From Saliphagus infecundisoli (GTDB lineage: Archaea > Halobacteriota > Halobacteria > Halobacteriales > Natrialbaceae): DNA of 64,000 nucleotides. Location: NCBI RefSeq assembly GCF_020177375.1, contig NZ_JAIWHV010000008.1, positions 62,001-126,000 on the forward strand. The letters run 5' to 3'. The notes beneath the pieces were generated by a model. The model worked only from the letters and a program-made list of their open reading frames with translations, did no database searches and had not been told where the DNA came from. Each line of letters begins with the position of its first letter. Position 1 is the first letter of the stretch. Both the position numbers and the translations under genes were made by a program. Positions 34,475 to 42,765 of the stretch are shown piece after piece.

Positions 34475-35543
34475 GGGATCGGCTGACTAGTTCATATCTC
34501 TTGGACGCGTAGAGAGACTCATGACGACGTGGGGCGGGAAGTTGGATGGTGTCGATGAGGAGCAGTTGCGCCAGCAACTGCGCACGGAGACGGATGCGAA
34601 AGCGGTCAAACGCCTCACGAGTGCTCTGCTGTATCGACAGGGAAAGTCACCGGCAGAGATCGAACAGCTGCTCGGATTCCCCGAACAAACAGTCTACGAT
34701 TGGCTCGACACTGTCGCCAAGCGCGACCCAACCGCGCTCGGCGACCTCCCTCGTCCCGGCCAACCCGCCCGCCTCACCGACGACCAGTGGACAGAACTGA
34801 CGGCGACGCTGGCGGCGTCGCCGTCGGAAGCAGGCTACGATCAACCGACGTGGACACCAGCTCTCGTCCGTGAGTACGTCGCTGAGACGTTCGACGTCGA
34901 GTACTCGCTGGCGCACATGTATCGTGTGATGAAGCGGGCGGGCCTGTCTTACCAGACAGCCCGCCCGCATCACTACAAAGCAGATCCCGCTGAACAACGG
35001 CGCTGGCGTGAGGAGTTCAAAAAAAGTGGCCGACGCTGAAGGCAAAAGGCCGCCGAATCGTCGTCATCGATCAGCACACCCAGGTGATCAAGACCACGCA
35101 AAAACGCGCATGGTTTCCGGTGAACTCCCGCCCGAGACTGCCGGTCTCGGGCGGTCGAGCCTCGGTTAATCTGTTAGGCGCGGTCACCGACGACGGTGAC
35201 CACTTCATCTCATTCGTCGACGGCTCGTTCACTGGAAAAGTAGCCGCGCACTTTCTCCGAGCACTCCAAGAAGAGTTCGGAGAGAAGTTGGTGATCGTCC
35301 TAGACAACGCGCCGTATTTCATCGCGAAGTACCTCAAGAAGCAGGCCGCGAAAGCGGGCCTGCTTCTTGAATATCTCCCACCGTATGCACCGGAAATGAA
35401 TCCACTCGAACAGTGCTGGCGTCAATTGAACGAGGGACGTGCCAACAAACTCTATCGAACGCTTCCAGAGCTGAAAGCGTATCTCACGAGTACACTTCCG
35501 ACCCTCAGCTCACCGAGAATCTATGAATATCTCTGCTGATCCC
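34475..35543 (+). mobile_element. IS630-family insertion sequence with TA target duplication
   Basis: The ends are GGGATCGGC (34475) and the inverted GCTGATCCC (ending 35543), flanked by TA at 34473-34474 and 35544-35545, the family's target duplication. It contains one transposase split over two frames. The right end abuts the stop codon of tnpB (35546-35548). Confidence 0.85.
34521..35539 (+). CDS. IS630 transposase, two overlapping frames joined by probable -1 frameshift
   Basis: The first frame (34521-35039, 172 aa) has an HTH domain (LLYRQGKSPAEIEQLLGFPE, QTVYDWLD) and a linker. The second frame continues after the run of seven A at 35019-35025, reading KKWPTLKAKGRRIVVIDQHT. It holds the DDE residues: Asp in VVIDQHT, Asp in VIVLDNAPYF and Glu in NPLEQCW. 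Slipping back one base at the A-run restores a continuous protein of ~339 residues. This could be programmed frameshifting, transcript slippage or a mutation. Confidence 0.82.
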
Positions 35544-35545
35544 TA

Positions 35546-36838
35546 TCAGTCCCCGGCAATAGGCCTGTAACTCTCGCCGTTCATTGTCCCACCATTCACA
35601 CGCACGTCTACTGGTGTCGAAGGAAATCGGAGATTTTCTGACCATTGGAAAGCTCCGCTTTCCAAGACGTCTCCGTCCCCCGACGTGGGCGAGGAACGGA
35701 GTCTGTGTGTTCGCTTCCGGGCATAGCGTAGCCCGATGTTTTTCGCGCCATTGTAGTCCGCGTTGACCTCGTAGCCGCATTTCTGGCAGTGAAAGTGCTC
35801 GCCGTCGCGGTTGTGCTCGTGCGTGAACCCACAGTCCATCCGAGAACAGCGGTGGGACGTGTGGTTCGGTGCAACCTGTTCGACGGAGACGCCGCGTTCG
35901 GGTGCCTTGTACTCGACCAGCCGGCGGAACGCCCAGACGTGGTGCCACTCCGCAAACGGCAACCGCTCGCGGATGCCGTCCAACTTCTCGAACGCGATTA
36001 CGTCGCACCCGTTCTCAGCGGCTTCGGTGACGATCTCGTTTGCGACGGTGTGAATGTACTGTTTTCACCACGCTTCTTCGCGCTTTCCGAGCCGAAGAAG
36101 CGCGTTGTGTGCGGCTTGTGTCCCGCGCTGTTGCAGCTTCCCACGCCGCTTCTCGAACTCGCCAGACCAGTGATCGTAGTCGTCGCCCTGCCAGAACGTG
36201 CCGGTCGAAGCGACAGCGAGACTAGTGACGCCGAGGTCGATACCGAGGACCGTCTGGTGCTCGGTATCTGCCGAAACCTCGACATGGTTGCCGTCCGATT
36301 CGCACCGCCGAGTCGAGAGGTGCAGGTAAAACTCGTCGGTTACCGCGTCGTACCTGAGCGTACTCTCGCGGAACTCGTAGTCCTCGGAGAGAACGTACCG
36401 TTCGTAGGGCGTCGGGCTGTCCGACGGCAACACGAACGGAAGTTCGATGCGACCATCGACCGTTGCAAGCGACGCTTTGTTGCGGGAGAACGTCGCGCTT
36501 CGCGTGTCGTAGTCGATGGTCTCGGCAGTGAACGTGGGACGGGAGACGCGCCGCCCGTTCTTCCAGCGTTCGACAACGCCCTTGACGGCTTCGACGCCGC
36601 GACGAATGGCGGCTTGGACGAGTTGTGCCTGCAAGTCCGTCTCCTCGCGGAGGTCGGCGTACAATGCGTCCCGAACCTCCCGTTTGTTGGTCTTGCACTC
36701 GGTGAACGAGGTATCCAACCAACAGAACGCGGCGGTTCGATTCGCACAGTGCAGATACTGTGTGGCAGTTCGGTGGAAAGCGTCGCGGTGCTCGTCGGAA
36801 ACGGCGAGTTTCACGACGGCAGTTCGACGCACTTTCAT
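35546..36838 (-). pseudogene. tnpB: TnpB (IS1341-type RNA-guided nuclease) with in-frame TGA
   Basis: A 430-codon frame from ATG 36838, continuous except for TGA at 36065-36067 (codon 258), between REEAW and [14 protein letters not shown]-to-TGA transition would explain it. RuvC Asp201 (LGIDLGVTSL) lies before the stop. RuvC-II Glu (VIAFEKLDG), the zinc finger (CSRMDCG, CQKCGY) and RuvC-III Asp ([10 protein letters not shown]) lie after it. A restart at the next ATG (35983) would lose the RuvC-II Glu. The other sequence is well preserved, so the nonsense change is recent or read through. Confidence 0.85.
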
Positions 36839-36920
36839 ACCTCAGATAAAACCCAACGGTACGTAAACGTCCGGGAGTCGGCCTGCCACTGTCGTGTGGG
36901 TTCGGTAGTCCGCGATCGGC

Positions 36921-36984
36921 TCCTCCCCTCCCTACTCGCGCCTCCGTGCGACAGAGCGTCGCACTTCCGGCGCTCGTTGAGGAT
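36921..36984. repeat. Hairpin upstream of tnpB, related to the element-end hairpins
   Basis: An inner stem GTGCGAC (36946-36952) pairs with GTCGCAC (36958-36964), extended by GCGCC/GGCGC. The flanks CCCTACTCG and GCTCGTTGAGGA are shared with 11365-11412. It lies ~85 bp before the tnpB start and probably belongs to the element's left end. Confidence 0.5.
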
Positions 36985-37068
36985 AGCGCGGGACTCCGTC
37001 CCCCAGACCATGCGAACGGCGAAGCCGTGAGCAGAAGGGGGCTCCGCCTTGCAATTAAGCTGACCTGC

Positions 37069-37248
37069 TTACTGCATTCCCCAGGCTCCAAGCAGCGAGT
37101 TGAGCAGTCCCTTCACGACGAGGCCCAGCCCCGCGATGGCGAGCGCGATCCCCGCCGCGACGATCAGGTTCGCGTAGGCAACGAGCGCGATCCCGACGAG
37201 GACGAGCGCCAGCCCGGCGATCCCGACGGCCCCGAGTTTGTCGAACAT
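37069..37248 (-). CDS. Small two-helix membrane protein (DUF7470-like)
   Basis: 59 residues from ATG 37248, MFDKLGAVGIAGLALVLVGI, with two hydrophobic segments (7-28 and 30-48). An in-frame ATG at 37275 would give 68 residues. Short hydrophobic proteins of this pattern are common in haloarchaea and have no known role. Confidence 0.65.
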   Translation of the reverse strand: MFDKLGAVGIAGLALVLVGIALVAYANLIVAAGIALAIAGLGLVVKGLLNSLLGAWGMQ

Positions 37249-37303
37249 GTCCCTGGAAACCCCCCTCCGATCCATCAACCTTACGACATGGCGGCCTCGG
37301 GGC

Positions 37304-38200
37304 TCAGAACTCGATCCCGATGTCGCCATCGCCGGAGTCGTTATCATCGTCCCCGTCACTCGAGAGGCCATCGCCGCCGTCATCGCTCCCGTCGGCCGGT
37401 CCCCCGTCGTTCTCGTTTCGACCGTCGCCCGCTCCGTTCCCCTGGCTTCCGGGACCGGCCCCGTCGCCGGCCGTGGGTCCGTCCTCGTCGTCCGCTTCGC
37501 CGTCGTCCGCGTCGTCGAACAGGGACCCGAGGTCGTCGTCCGCTCCGCTGTCGTCCGTTCCGCCGTCGCCTGCCTCGCCGTCACCGTCCTCGCCGTCGCT
37601 TGAGGGATCGCTCGCCGGGGTCCCGTCGCCGTCCTCGTCGCCGAACGACTCGTCGTCGCTGCTGTCGGTCGCGTCGTCCGCACCTGCGTCCTCGTCGTTC
37701 GCCTCGCTCCCGTCGCCCTCCCCGTCAGCGCCGTCGGCCGACCGACCGTCCGCGGGCCGGTCGGCTCCGTCGTCTCCGGGTTCGTCGTCCTGGCTCTCGC
37801 CCTCGTCGGTCGGCGTGTCGCCTCCCGTCCCCTCCCCAGTCCCCTCGGAGTCGGCGTTGCCCGACTCCTCTCCGTCATCCGCGGTCTCCGGGGAGCCGTC
37901 GCTCCCCGCGTCGGCCCCGTTCGCGCCACCCCCATCGTCGGTGGCCGTTGCCGGCTCCCCGCCCTCGAGTTCCGGGCCACTCCCCGCCGGGTCGTCGTCG
38001 GAGCCGACGAGGGCGTCCACTACGAGCGGGCCGCCGACCGTGAGGATCGTACCGAGGACGAAGACGCCGATTCCGGCGGCGACGAGCCCCGACTGGAGGT
38101 CGAGGTCCCGAACCTCCTCCCAGGGCGGGCGCGAAGCGTCCCCGGGGTCCGGTCGCTCCCGGTCGTGGCTCGATCCGTCCTCTCCGTCGGTCCCGTTCAT
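37304..38200 (-). CDS. Single-pass membrane protein with long acidic low-complexity tail
   Basis: 298 residues from ATG 38200. The first ~35 residues are polar, followed by one transmembrane segment (about 37-62, SGLVAAGIGVFVLGTILTVG). About 230 residues made almost wholly of Gly, Asp, Ser, Glu and Ala follow and are probably disordered. The C-terminal end is SGDGDIGIEF. The opposite strand is also open over this repeat-like stretch, but its product has no protein-like features. Function unknown. Confidence 0.6.
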   Translation of the reverse strand: MNGTDGEDGSSHDRERPDPGDASRPPWEEVRDLDLQSGLVAAGIGVFVLGTILTVGGPLVVDALVGSDDDPAGSGPELEGGEPATATDDGGGANGADAGSDGSPETADDGEESGNADSEGTGEGTGGDTPTDEGESQDDEPGDDGADRPADGRSADGADGEGDGSEANDEDAGADDATDSSDDESFGDEDGDGTPASDPSSDGEDGDGEAGDGGTDDSGADDDLGSLFDDADDGEADDEDGPTAGDGAGPGSQGNGAGDGRNENDGGPADGSDDGGDGLSSDGDDDNDSGDGDIGIEF

Positions 38201-38414
38201 CGTGGGTCGGAGTCCGCTTCCCGCCGATCGCCGGCGTAGCGGTCGTTGGCCCAAGTACGGGGTCCGTGGGTTATTATACTGGCGCTAAACGCCCGCTTCG
38301 TCCGTCGTGCCCGGGAACGGCGACGGTGTCGGCAGCGAGGGAACGACGCCCGAACCCCGCGGGAAGGATCTCCGGGAGGGAACCGGGAGACTCCGTTCCG
38401 CCGGTTAGCCCCCA

Positions 38415-38447
38415 CATAAATTCCATACGATAGGGAATGTATTTATG
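38415..38447 (+). promoter_or_regulatory. Inverted repeat overlapping the promoter of the PadR-like gene
   Basis: CATAAAT (38415-38421) and ATTTATG (38441-38447) are perfect inverted arms 19 bp apart, with the second ending 23 bp before the ATG at 38471. The A/T-rich arms would overlap the TATA box. Such placement suits autoregulation by the encoded winged-helix protein. Confidence 0.5.
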
Positions 38448-38470
38448 CAGGGAGCCTCGAACGGGGAACC

Positions 38471-38773
38471 ATGTTGGCCGAGTTGACCGGCTTCCAGCGA
38501 GATTTGTTGTTCGTCCTCTGTGGGATGGACACGCCGAGCGGAAGCGAGATCATGCGCGAGGTCGAACAGTCCCAGGATCGGTCGGTGCTCCACGGCCGGC
38601 TCTACTCGAACCTGGACGAACTCGTCGAGGCGGGGTTCGTCGAGAAGGGGGAACTCGACGGGCGGACGAACTACTACTCGCTGACCGAGGCGGGCTACGA
38701 GCGGCTCCGGGCCCGCCACGAGTGGGAAGGGGGATACCTCGAGGCGCGCTCGGGGGAGACGGACGCCGAGTAG
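38471..38773 (+). CDS. PadR-family winged-helix regulator
   Basis: A 100-residue protein, MLAELTGFQRDLLFVLCGMD, then PSGSEIMREVEQ and LYSNLDELVEAGFVEKGELD. The layout is that of short archaeal PadR regulators, ending in NYYSLTEAGYERLRAR. It probably represses its own promoter and perhaps neighbours. The target is unknown. Confidence 0.82.
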   Translation: MLAELTGFQRDLLFVLCGMDTPSGSEIMREVEQSQDRSVLHGRLYSNLDELVEAGFVEKGELDGRTNYYSLTEAGYERLRARHEWEGGYLEARSGETDAE

Positions 38774-38776
38774 CTC

Positions 38777-39397
38777 CTACCCCTCAGTCCGCACCGCGAC
38801 CTCCGACTCGCTGGCCTCCCACTCCTCGCGGGAGACGGTGTAGCGGTGGCAGTCTTCGGGCTCGCCGTCGATGACGACGAAGTTCCGTACCAGTCCCTCG
38901 CGGCGGCCACCGTGGGCCTCGACGTACTTCTCGATGGCGCGGTTCGAGCGGTCGTTGTCCGCGTCCGCGGTGACCGCCACGCAGTCGAGGTCGAGGCGGT
39001 CGAACGCCACCGCCATGAACGCGGCGGCGCGCTCGCCGGAGTACCCCCGGCCCCAGAACCGTTTCCGGAGCCAGGTGCCGAGCGTCATCGTCCGCCGATC
39101 CCAGTCGACGCCGAAGCCGGCCATCCCGGCGATCTCGCCGGTGCCCTCCTCGCCCTCGCGGGGGTAGACCATGTAGGACGCCCGCTCGTCCTCCTCGCGG
39201 CCCTCGGCGACGCGCTCCAGAAAGTCGACGGTCTCCTTTGGCGTACTGTGGGGCTCCCAGGTGACGTACTCGGTGACCTCGTCTATCCCCGGGTCCGACG
39301 AACAGATCTCGTAGAACTCGAGGACGTCGACCGTCTCGGGGCCGGCGGCCTCGAGGCGCAGTCGGTCGGTCTCGATCGTCTCGGGGAACAGATCCAT
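38777..39397 (-). CDS. GNAT N-acetyltransferase (RimJ/RimL type)
   Basis: 206 residues from ATG 39397. It begins IETDRLRLEAAGPETVD. GTWLRKRFWGRGYSGERA is the acetyl-CoA-binding loop (R/Q-x-x-G-x-G/A) and DNDRSNRAIEKY is the C-terminal motif of the RimJ/RimL subfamily. The acceptor is unknown. It is convergent with the PadR gene. Confidence 0.83.
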   Translation of the reverse strand: MDLFPETIETDRLRLEAAGPETVDVLEFYEICSSDPGIDEVTEYVTWEPHSTPKETVDFLERVAEGREEDERASYMVYPREGEEGTGEIAGMAGFGVDWDRRTMTLGTWLRKRFWGRGYSGERAAAFMAVAFDRLDLDCVAVTADADNDRSNRAIEKYVEAHGGRREGLVRNFVVIDGEPEDCHRYTVSREEWEASESEVAVRTEG

Positions 39398-39459
39398 AGA
39401 ACGTCCGACGGACGGTCGCACAAAAGCGTTGTCGCGGGTGTGTGAAGCGTGGCCGTAGG

Positions 39460-39921
39460 TCACTCGCGCTCGGCGACCGCGCGTTTCAGCGAGAGGACGG
39501 TTCGCTCGAACCCACAGACCAGTTCGTCGTCGCCGTTGAACGCCTCGACGCGCATCGTGACGACCCCGCGCTCGCCGTCGCTGGTCTCGCGCTTGTCGGT
39601 GACCGTCGAGCGCGCGTGGATCGTGTCGCCGTGGAACACGGGGTTTGGGTGTTCGACGCCGTCGTACGAGAGGTTCGCGACGATCGTCCCGTCGGTGGTC
39701 TCGGGGATCGAGAGCCCGACGGCCAGGCTCATCGTGTAGAGGCCGTTGACGACCCGCTCGCCGAACTCGGTGTCGGCGGCGAACTCCCGATCCAGGTGCA
39801 GGGGCTGCTGGTTCATCGTCATGTCACAGAACCGCTGGTTGTCGCCCTCGCTTACCGTTCGGCGTTTCTCGTGGTCGATCGTCTCGCCGACGGTGAACTC
39901 CTCGAAGTAGCGTCCGGCCAT
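39460..39921 (-). CDS. MaoC-family (R)-specific enoyl-CoA hydratase-like protein
   Basis: 153 residues from ATG 39921, starting MAGRYFEEFTVGETIDHEKR. QRFCDMTMNQQPLHLDREFA carries the hydratase-2 motif with catalytic Asp/His positions, and RVVNGLYTMSLAVGL follows. It is a single hot-dog domain. It is divergent from the CitE-like gene over ~80 bp, so a joint role in acyl-CoA metabolism is plausible. Confidence 0.85.
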   Translation of the reverse strand: MAGRYFEEFTVGETIDHEKRRTVSEGDNQRFCDMTMNQQPLHLDREFAADTEFGERVVNGLYTMSLAVGLSIPETTDGTIVANLSYDGVEHPNPVFHGDTIHARSTVTDKRETSDGERGVVTMRVEAFNGDDELVCGFERTVLSLKRAVAERE

Positions 39922-40000
39922 ATCCGGTGTAGCACCACGACCCCCAAAAACGCTCGCCGCTGGCCCCACGATTGACGGTGCCCCGGAGAGCAGTGGGGGT

Positions 40001-40825
40001 ATGGCCCGACGAAGCCTGCTCTTTACCCCCGGCGACCGTCCCGAGATGATGCGAACGGCCCTCGAGTCGGGGGCCGACGCCGTGATCTTCGACCTGGAGG
40101 ACGCGGTCTCGCCCGACGGAAAGACCGCCGCGCGCGAGGCGGTGGGCGACCTGCTGGCCGACGCCGCAGATGCCGAAAGCGAGGTCTGCGTCCGCGTCGA
40201 GTCCGGGCGGGCGGCCGAGGATCTCGACGCGGTCCTCGGTCCGAACGCACGCCTCGACACGCTCGTCCTCCCGAAGGTCGCGGCGGCCGAGGACGTCGAG
40301 GCGGTCGCGGCGCTCCTGACGAACCGCGACTCGGCGGCGGGCGTGTTCGCGCTGATCGAGAGCGCCCGGGGAGTGCTTTCCGCCCACGAGATCGCCGCCC
40401 ACGACCGGACGGAGGCGCTGATCTTCGGCGCCGAGGACCTCGCGGCCGACCTCGGGGCCTCCCGGAGCCGAGAGGGGACGGAGGTCCTCTATGCCCGCCA
40501 GCGGGTCGTGCTCGCCGCCGCCGCCTACGACCGGGACGCGATCGACACCGTCTTCACGGAGTTCGGGGACAGCGAGGGGCTTCGCACGGAGACGGCACGG
40601 GCCCGCCGGCTGGGCTACGACGGAAAGCTCGCGATCCACCCCGACCAGATCGAGCCGATCCACGACGCCTTCCGGCCCGACCCCGAGGAAATCGAGTGGG
40701 CCGAGCGCGTCCTCGCGGCCGAACGGGAGGCCAAGGGAGGGGTGTTCGAGGCCGACGGCGAGATGATCGACGCGCCGCTTCTCTCCCGCGCCGAGCGGAT
40801 CCTCGAGCTGGCGAGCGCGGAGTGA
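40001..40825 (+). CDS. CitE-like CoA-ester lyase (HpcH/HpaI family)
   Basis: A 274-residue protein. MARRSLLFTPGDRPEMM and IFDLEDAVSPDGKTAAR are the phosphate/CoA-binding and acidic metal motifs. LVLPKVAAAEDVEAV and ALIESARGVLSAHEIA carry the catalytic Glu region, and YDGKLAIHPDQIEPIH is the C-terminal motif. Candidates are malyl-CoA or beta-methylmalyl-CoA lyase. Adjacency to MaoC and glutamate dehydrogenase suggests acyl-CoA/glutamate metabolism. Confidence 0.87.
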   Translation: MARRSLLFTPGDRPEMMRTALESGADAVIFDLEDAVSPDGKTAAREAVGDLLADAADAESEVCVRVESGRAAEDLDAVLGPNARLDTLVLPKVAAAEDVEAVAALLTNRDSAAGVFALIESARGVLSAHEIAAHDRTEALIFGAEDLAADLGASRSREGTEVLYARQRVVLAAAAYDRDAIDTVFTEFGDSEGLRTETARARRLGYDGKLAIHPDQIEPIHDAFRPDPEEIEWAERVLAAEREAKGGVFEADGEMIDAPLLSRAERILELASAE

Positions 40826-40868
40826 CTCCGGCCCACGCCCGTCCACTCCTTTAGGGCGATTATATGCC

Positions 40869-40917
40869 GTTCGGGCACGAACCCCATGATTTACGGTGAT
40901 GTTCGCCACACTTATCC
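40869..40917 (+). promoter_or_regulatory. Promoter region of glutamate dehydrogenase with inverted repeat
   Basis: GTTCGGGCACGAAC (40869-40882) is an inverted repeat. CACTTATCCC (from ~40908) lies about 28 bp before the ATG at 40941 and is a likely TATA element. Two GTTCGCC copies flank it. A regulator site is possible. Confidence 0.35.
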
Positions 40918-40940
40918 CACGTTCGCCGAATCCACTAGGC

Positions 40941-42203
40941 ATGTCTGCCGACGTGAACCCCTTCGAGAGCCTCCAGTCCCAGATCGACGAGGCCGCGGCC
41001 CACATGGACGTCGCCGACGACGTCGTCGAGCGGCTCAAACACCCCGAGCGGGTCCTCGAGACGAACCTGACCGTAGAGCGCGACGACGGTACCCTGGAGC
41101 GGTTCAAGGCCTTCCGCTCGCAGTTCAACGGCGACCGCGGCCCCTACAAGGGGGGCATCCGCTATCACCCACACGTCAGCCGCGAGGAGGTCAAGGCCCT
41201 CTCGGGGTGGATGGTCTACAAGTGTGCGATCGTGGACATCCCCTACGGCGGGGGGAAGGGTGGGATCGCGATCGACCCCGCGGAGTACAGCGAGACCGAA
41301 CTCGAGCGCGTCACGCGCGCGTTCGCGGCCGAACTCCGCCCGCTGATCGGCGAGGACCGGGACGTGCCCGCACCCGACGTCAACACGGGCCAACGGGAGA
41401 TGAACTGGATCAAGGACACCTACGAGACCCTCGAGAACACGACGGCGCCGGGAGTCGTCACCGGGAAGTCGCTCTCGAGTGGCGGCAGCGAGGGCCGCGT
41501 CGAGGCGACCGGCCGCTCGACGGTGATCGCCGCACACGAGGCCCTGGAGTACCTCGGCCGGGAGATCGAGGGCGCGACGGTCGCCGTCCAGGGTTACGGC
41601 AACGCGGGCTCGATCGCCGCCCGACTGGCCGACGAACGGGGCGCGCGCGTGGTCGCCGTCTCGGACTCCAGCGGCGGGATCCGAAGCGACGACCGCCTCG
41701 ACCCGCGGGCCGTCAAGTCCCACAAGGAGGAAACCGGCAGCGTCGTCGGCTACCCCGACGCCGACAGCGAACTCACCAACGAGGAACTCCTCACGGCCGA
41801 CGTCGACGTCCTGATCCCCGCGGCCCTGGAGAACGCCATCGACGGCGACCTCGCCGAGGACGTGGAGGCCGACCTGATCGTCGAGGCCGCCAACGGGCCG
41901 CTGACGCCGCGGGCCGACGACGTCCTTGCCGAGAGCGAGGTGACGGTCGTTCCCGACATCCTCGCGAACTCGGGCGGCGTCACCGTCTCCTACTTCGAGT
42001 GGGTCCAGAACCGCCAACGTTTCCACTGGTCCGAAGAGCGTGTCAACGACGAGCTCGAGACGATGGTCGTCGACGCCTTCGACGCCCTGACCGACGCCTA
42101 CGAGAACCACGGCGCCGAGGACTTCCGGACCGCGGCCTACGTCGTCGCCGTCCAGCGGGTTGTAGACGCCTACGAGGAGTCCGGTACCTTCCCCGGCGCG
42201 TAG
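40941..42203 (+). CDS. gdh: Glutamate dehydrogenase
   Basis: 420 residues from ATG 40941. [11 protein letters not shown] and [11 protein letters not shown] are the substrate-binding and catalytic lysine regions, VPAPDVNTG the active-site aspartate region, and [17 protein letters not shown] the NAD(P) Rossmann motif. It interconverts glutamate with 2-oxoglutarate and ammonium. Cofactor preference cannot be read with certainty. The upstream in-frame codons to 40896 lie in the promoter. Confidence 0.94.
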   Translation: MSADVNPFESLQSQIDEAAAHMDVADDVVERLKHPERVLETNLTVERDDGTLERFKAFRSQFNGDRGPYKGGIRYHPHVSREEVKALSGWMVYKCAIVDIPYGGGKGGIAIDPAEYSETELERVTRAFAAELRPLIGEDRDVPAPDVNTGQREMNWIKDTYETLENTTAPGVVTGKSLSSGGSEGRVEATGRSTVIAAHEALEYLGREIEGATVAVQGYGNAGSIAARLADERGARVVAVSDSSGGIRSDDRLDPRAVKSHKEETGSVVGYPDADSELTNEELLTADVDVLIPAALENAIDGDLAEDVEADLIVEAANGPLTPRADDVLAESEVTVVPDILANSGGVTVSYFEWVQNRQRFHWSEERVNDELETMVVDAFDALTDAYENHGAEDFRTAAYVVAVQRVVDAYEESGTFPGA

Positions 42204-42255
42204 CGACCGGGCGACAGCCTTTTGTTCCGGCGGGGAATCCCGGAGAGCGTCGTCA

Positions 42256-42765
42256 ATGCTCCTCGAACGGCTCTCCGTCTACCGCGACCGCGTCCGGAGA
42301 GCGTTCACGGCCGCCCTGGAGGAAGAACACACCGACCGGGAGATCGCCGCGAGCTTCGCCCTCGGAACCTTCATCACCGCGATGCCAACCGGCGGGCTCG
42401 GCCTCGGACTGTTCGTCGTTCTCGCCTATTACCTCGAGTGGGTCAGCAAGACCGCCATCTTCGCCTCCGCAGTCGTCCTCAACCCCCTGGTCAAGCCGGT
42501 GGTTTACGTCGCCAGCTACCAGCTCGGTGCCCTCGCCTTCGGCACCGAACCGGTCGCCGTCTTCGACCGGCCGCTCGCCGACGCCGCGGTGACCGCCGTC
42601 CAGCTTCTCGTGCTGGGCAACCTCGTGATCGCCCTCGTCCTCGCGGCCGCGGGCTACGCCCTCTCCCTGCGGATCGCCCGCGAACACCGCCGTCGCCGGG
42701 AGACGGGACGACCGCTCTCCCCGGCCGCGGCGGTTTCCTCGTTCGTGGATCGGCTACGGCGGTAG
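42256..42765 (+). CDS. DUF2062 membrane protein
   Basis: A 169-residue protein with a basic/acidic N-terminus and three hydrophobic segments (about 35-60, 68-90 and 112-135). FALGTFITAMPTGGLGLGLF and VVLNPLVKPVVY match DUF2062. Function unknown. It ends one base before the convergent acyl-CoA dehydrogenase stop. Confidence 0.8.
   Translation: MLLERLSVYRDRVRRAFTAALEEEHTDREIAASFALGTFITAMPTGGLGLGLFVVLAYYLEWVSKTAIFASAVVLNPLVKPVVYVASYQLGALAFGTEPVAVFDRPLADAAVTAVQLLVLGNLVIALVLAAAGYALSLRIAREHRRRRETGRPLSPAAAVSSFVDRLRR

Larger units (their letters stand above)
34391..37060 (-). mobile_element. IS1341-type element (tnpB, no tnpA), interrupted by IS630; distal boundary approximate
   Basis: The tnpB gene runs leftward. 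Its right end is the terminal hairpin at 34391-34447, with a 9-bp outer stem (34399-34407 with 34439-34447) and inner GGCGC/GCGCC. The left region, 36839-37060, has a second hairpin at 36921-36984 with the inner stem GTGCGAC/GTCGCAC. No tnpA is present, as in IS1341-type members of IS200/IS605. An IS630 copy occupies 34475-35543 between the tnpB stop and the right-end hairpin. The left boundary is only approximate. Confidence 0.7.
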
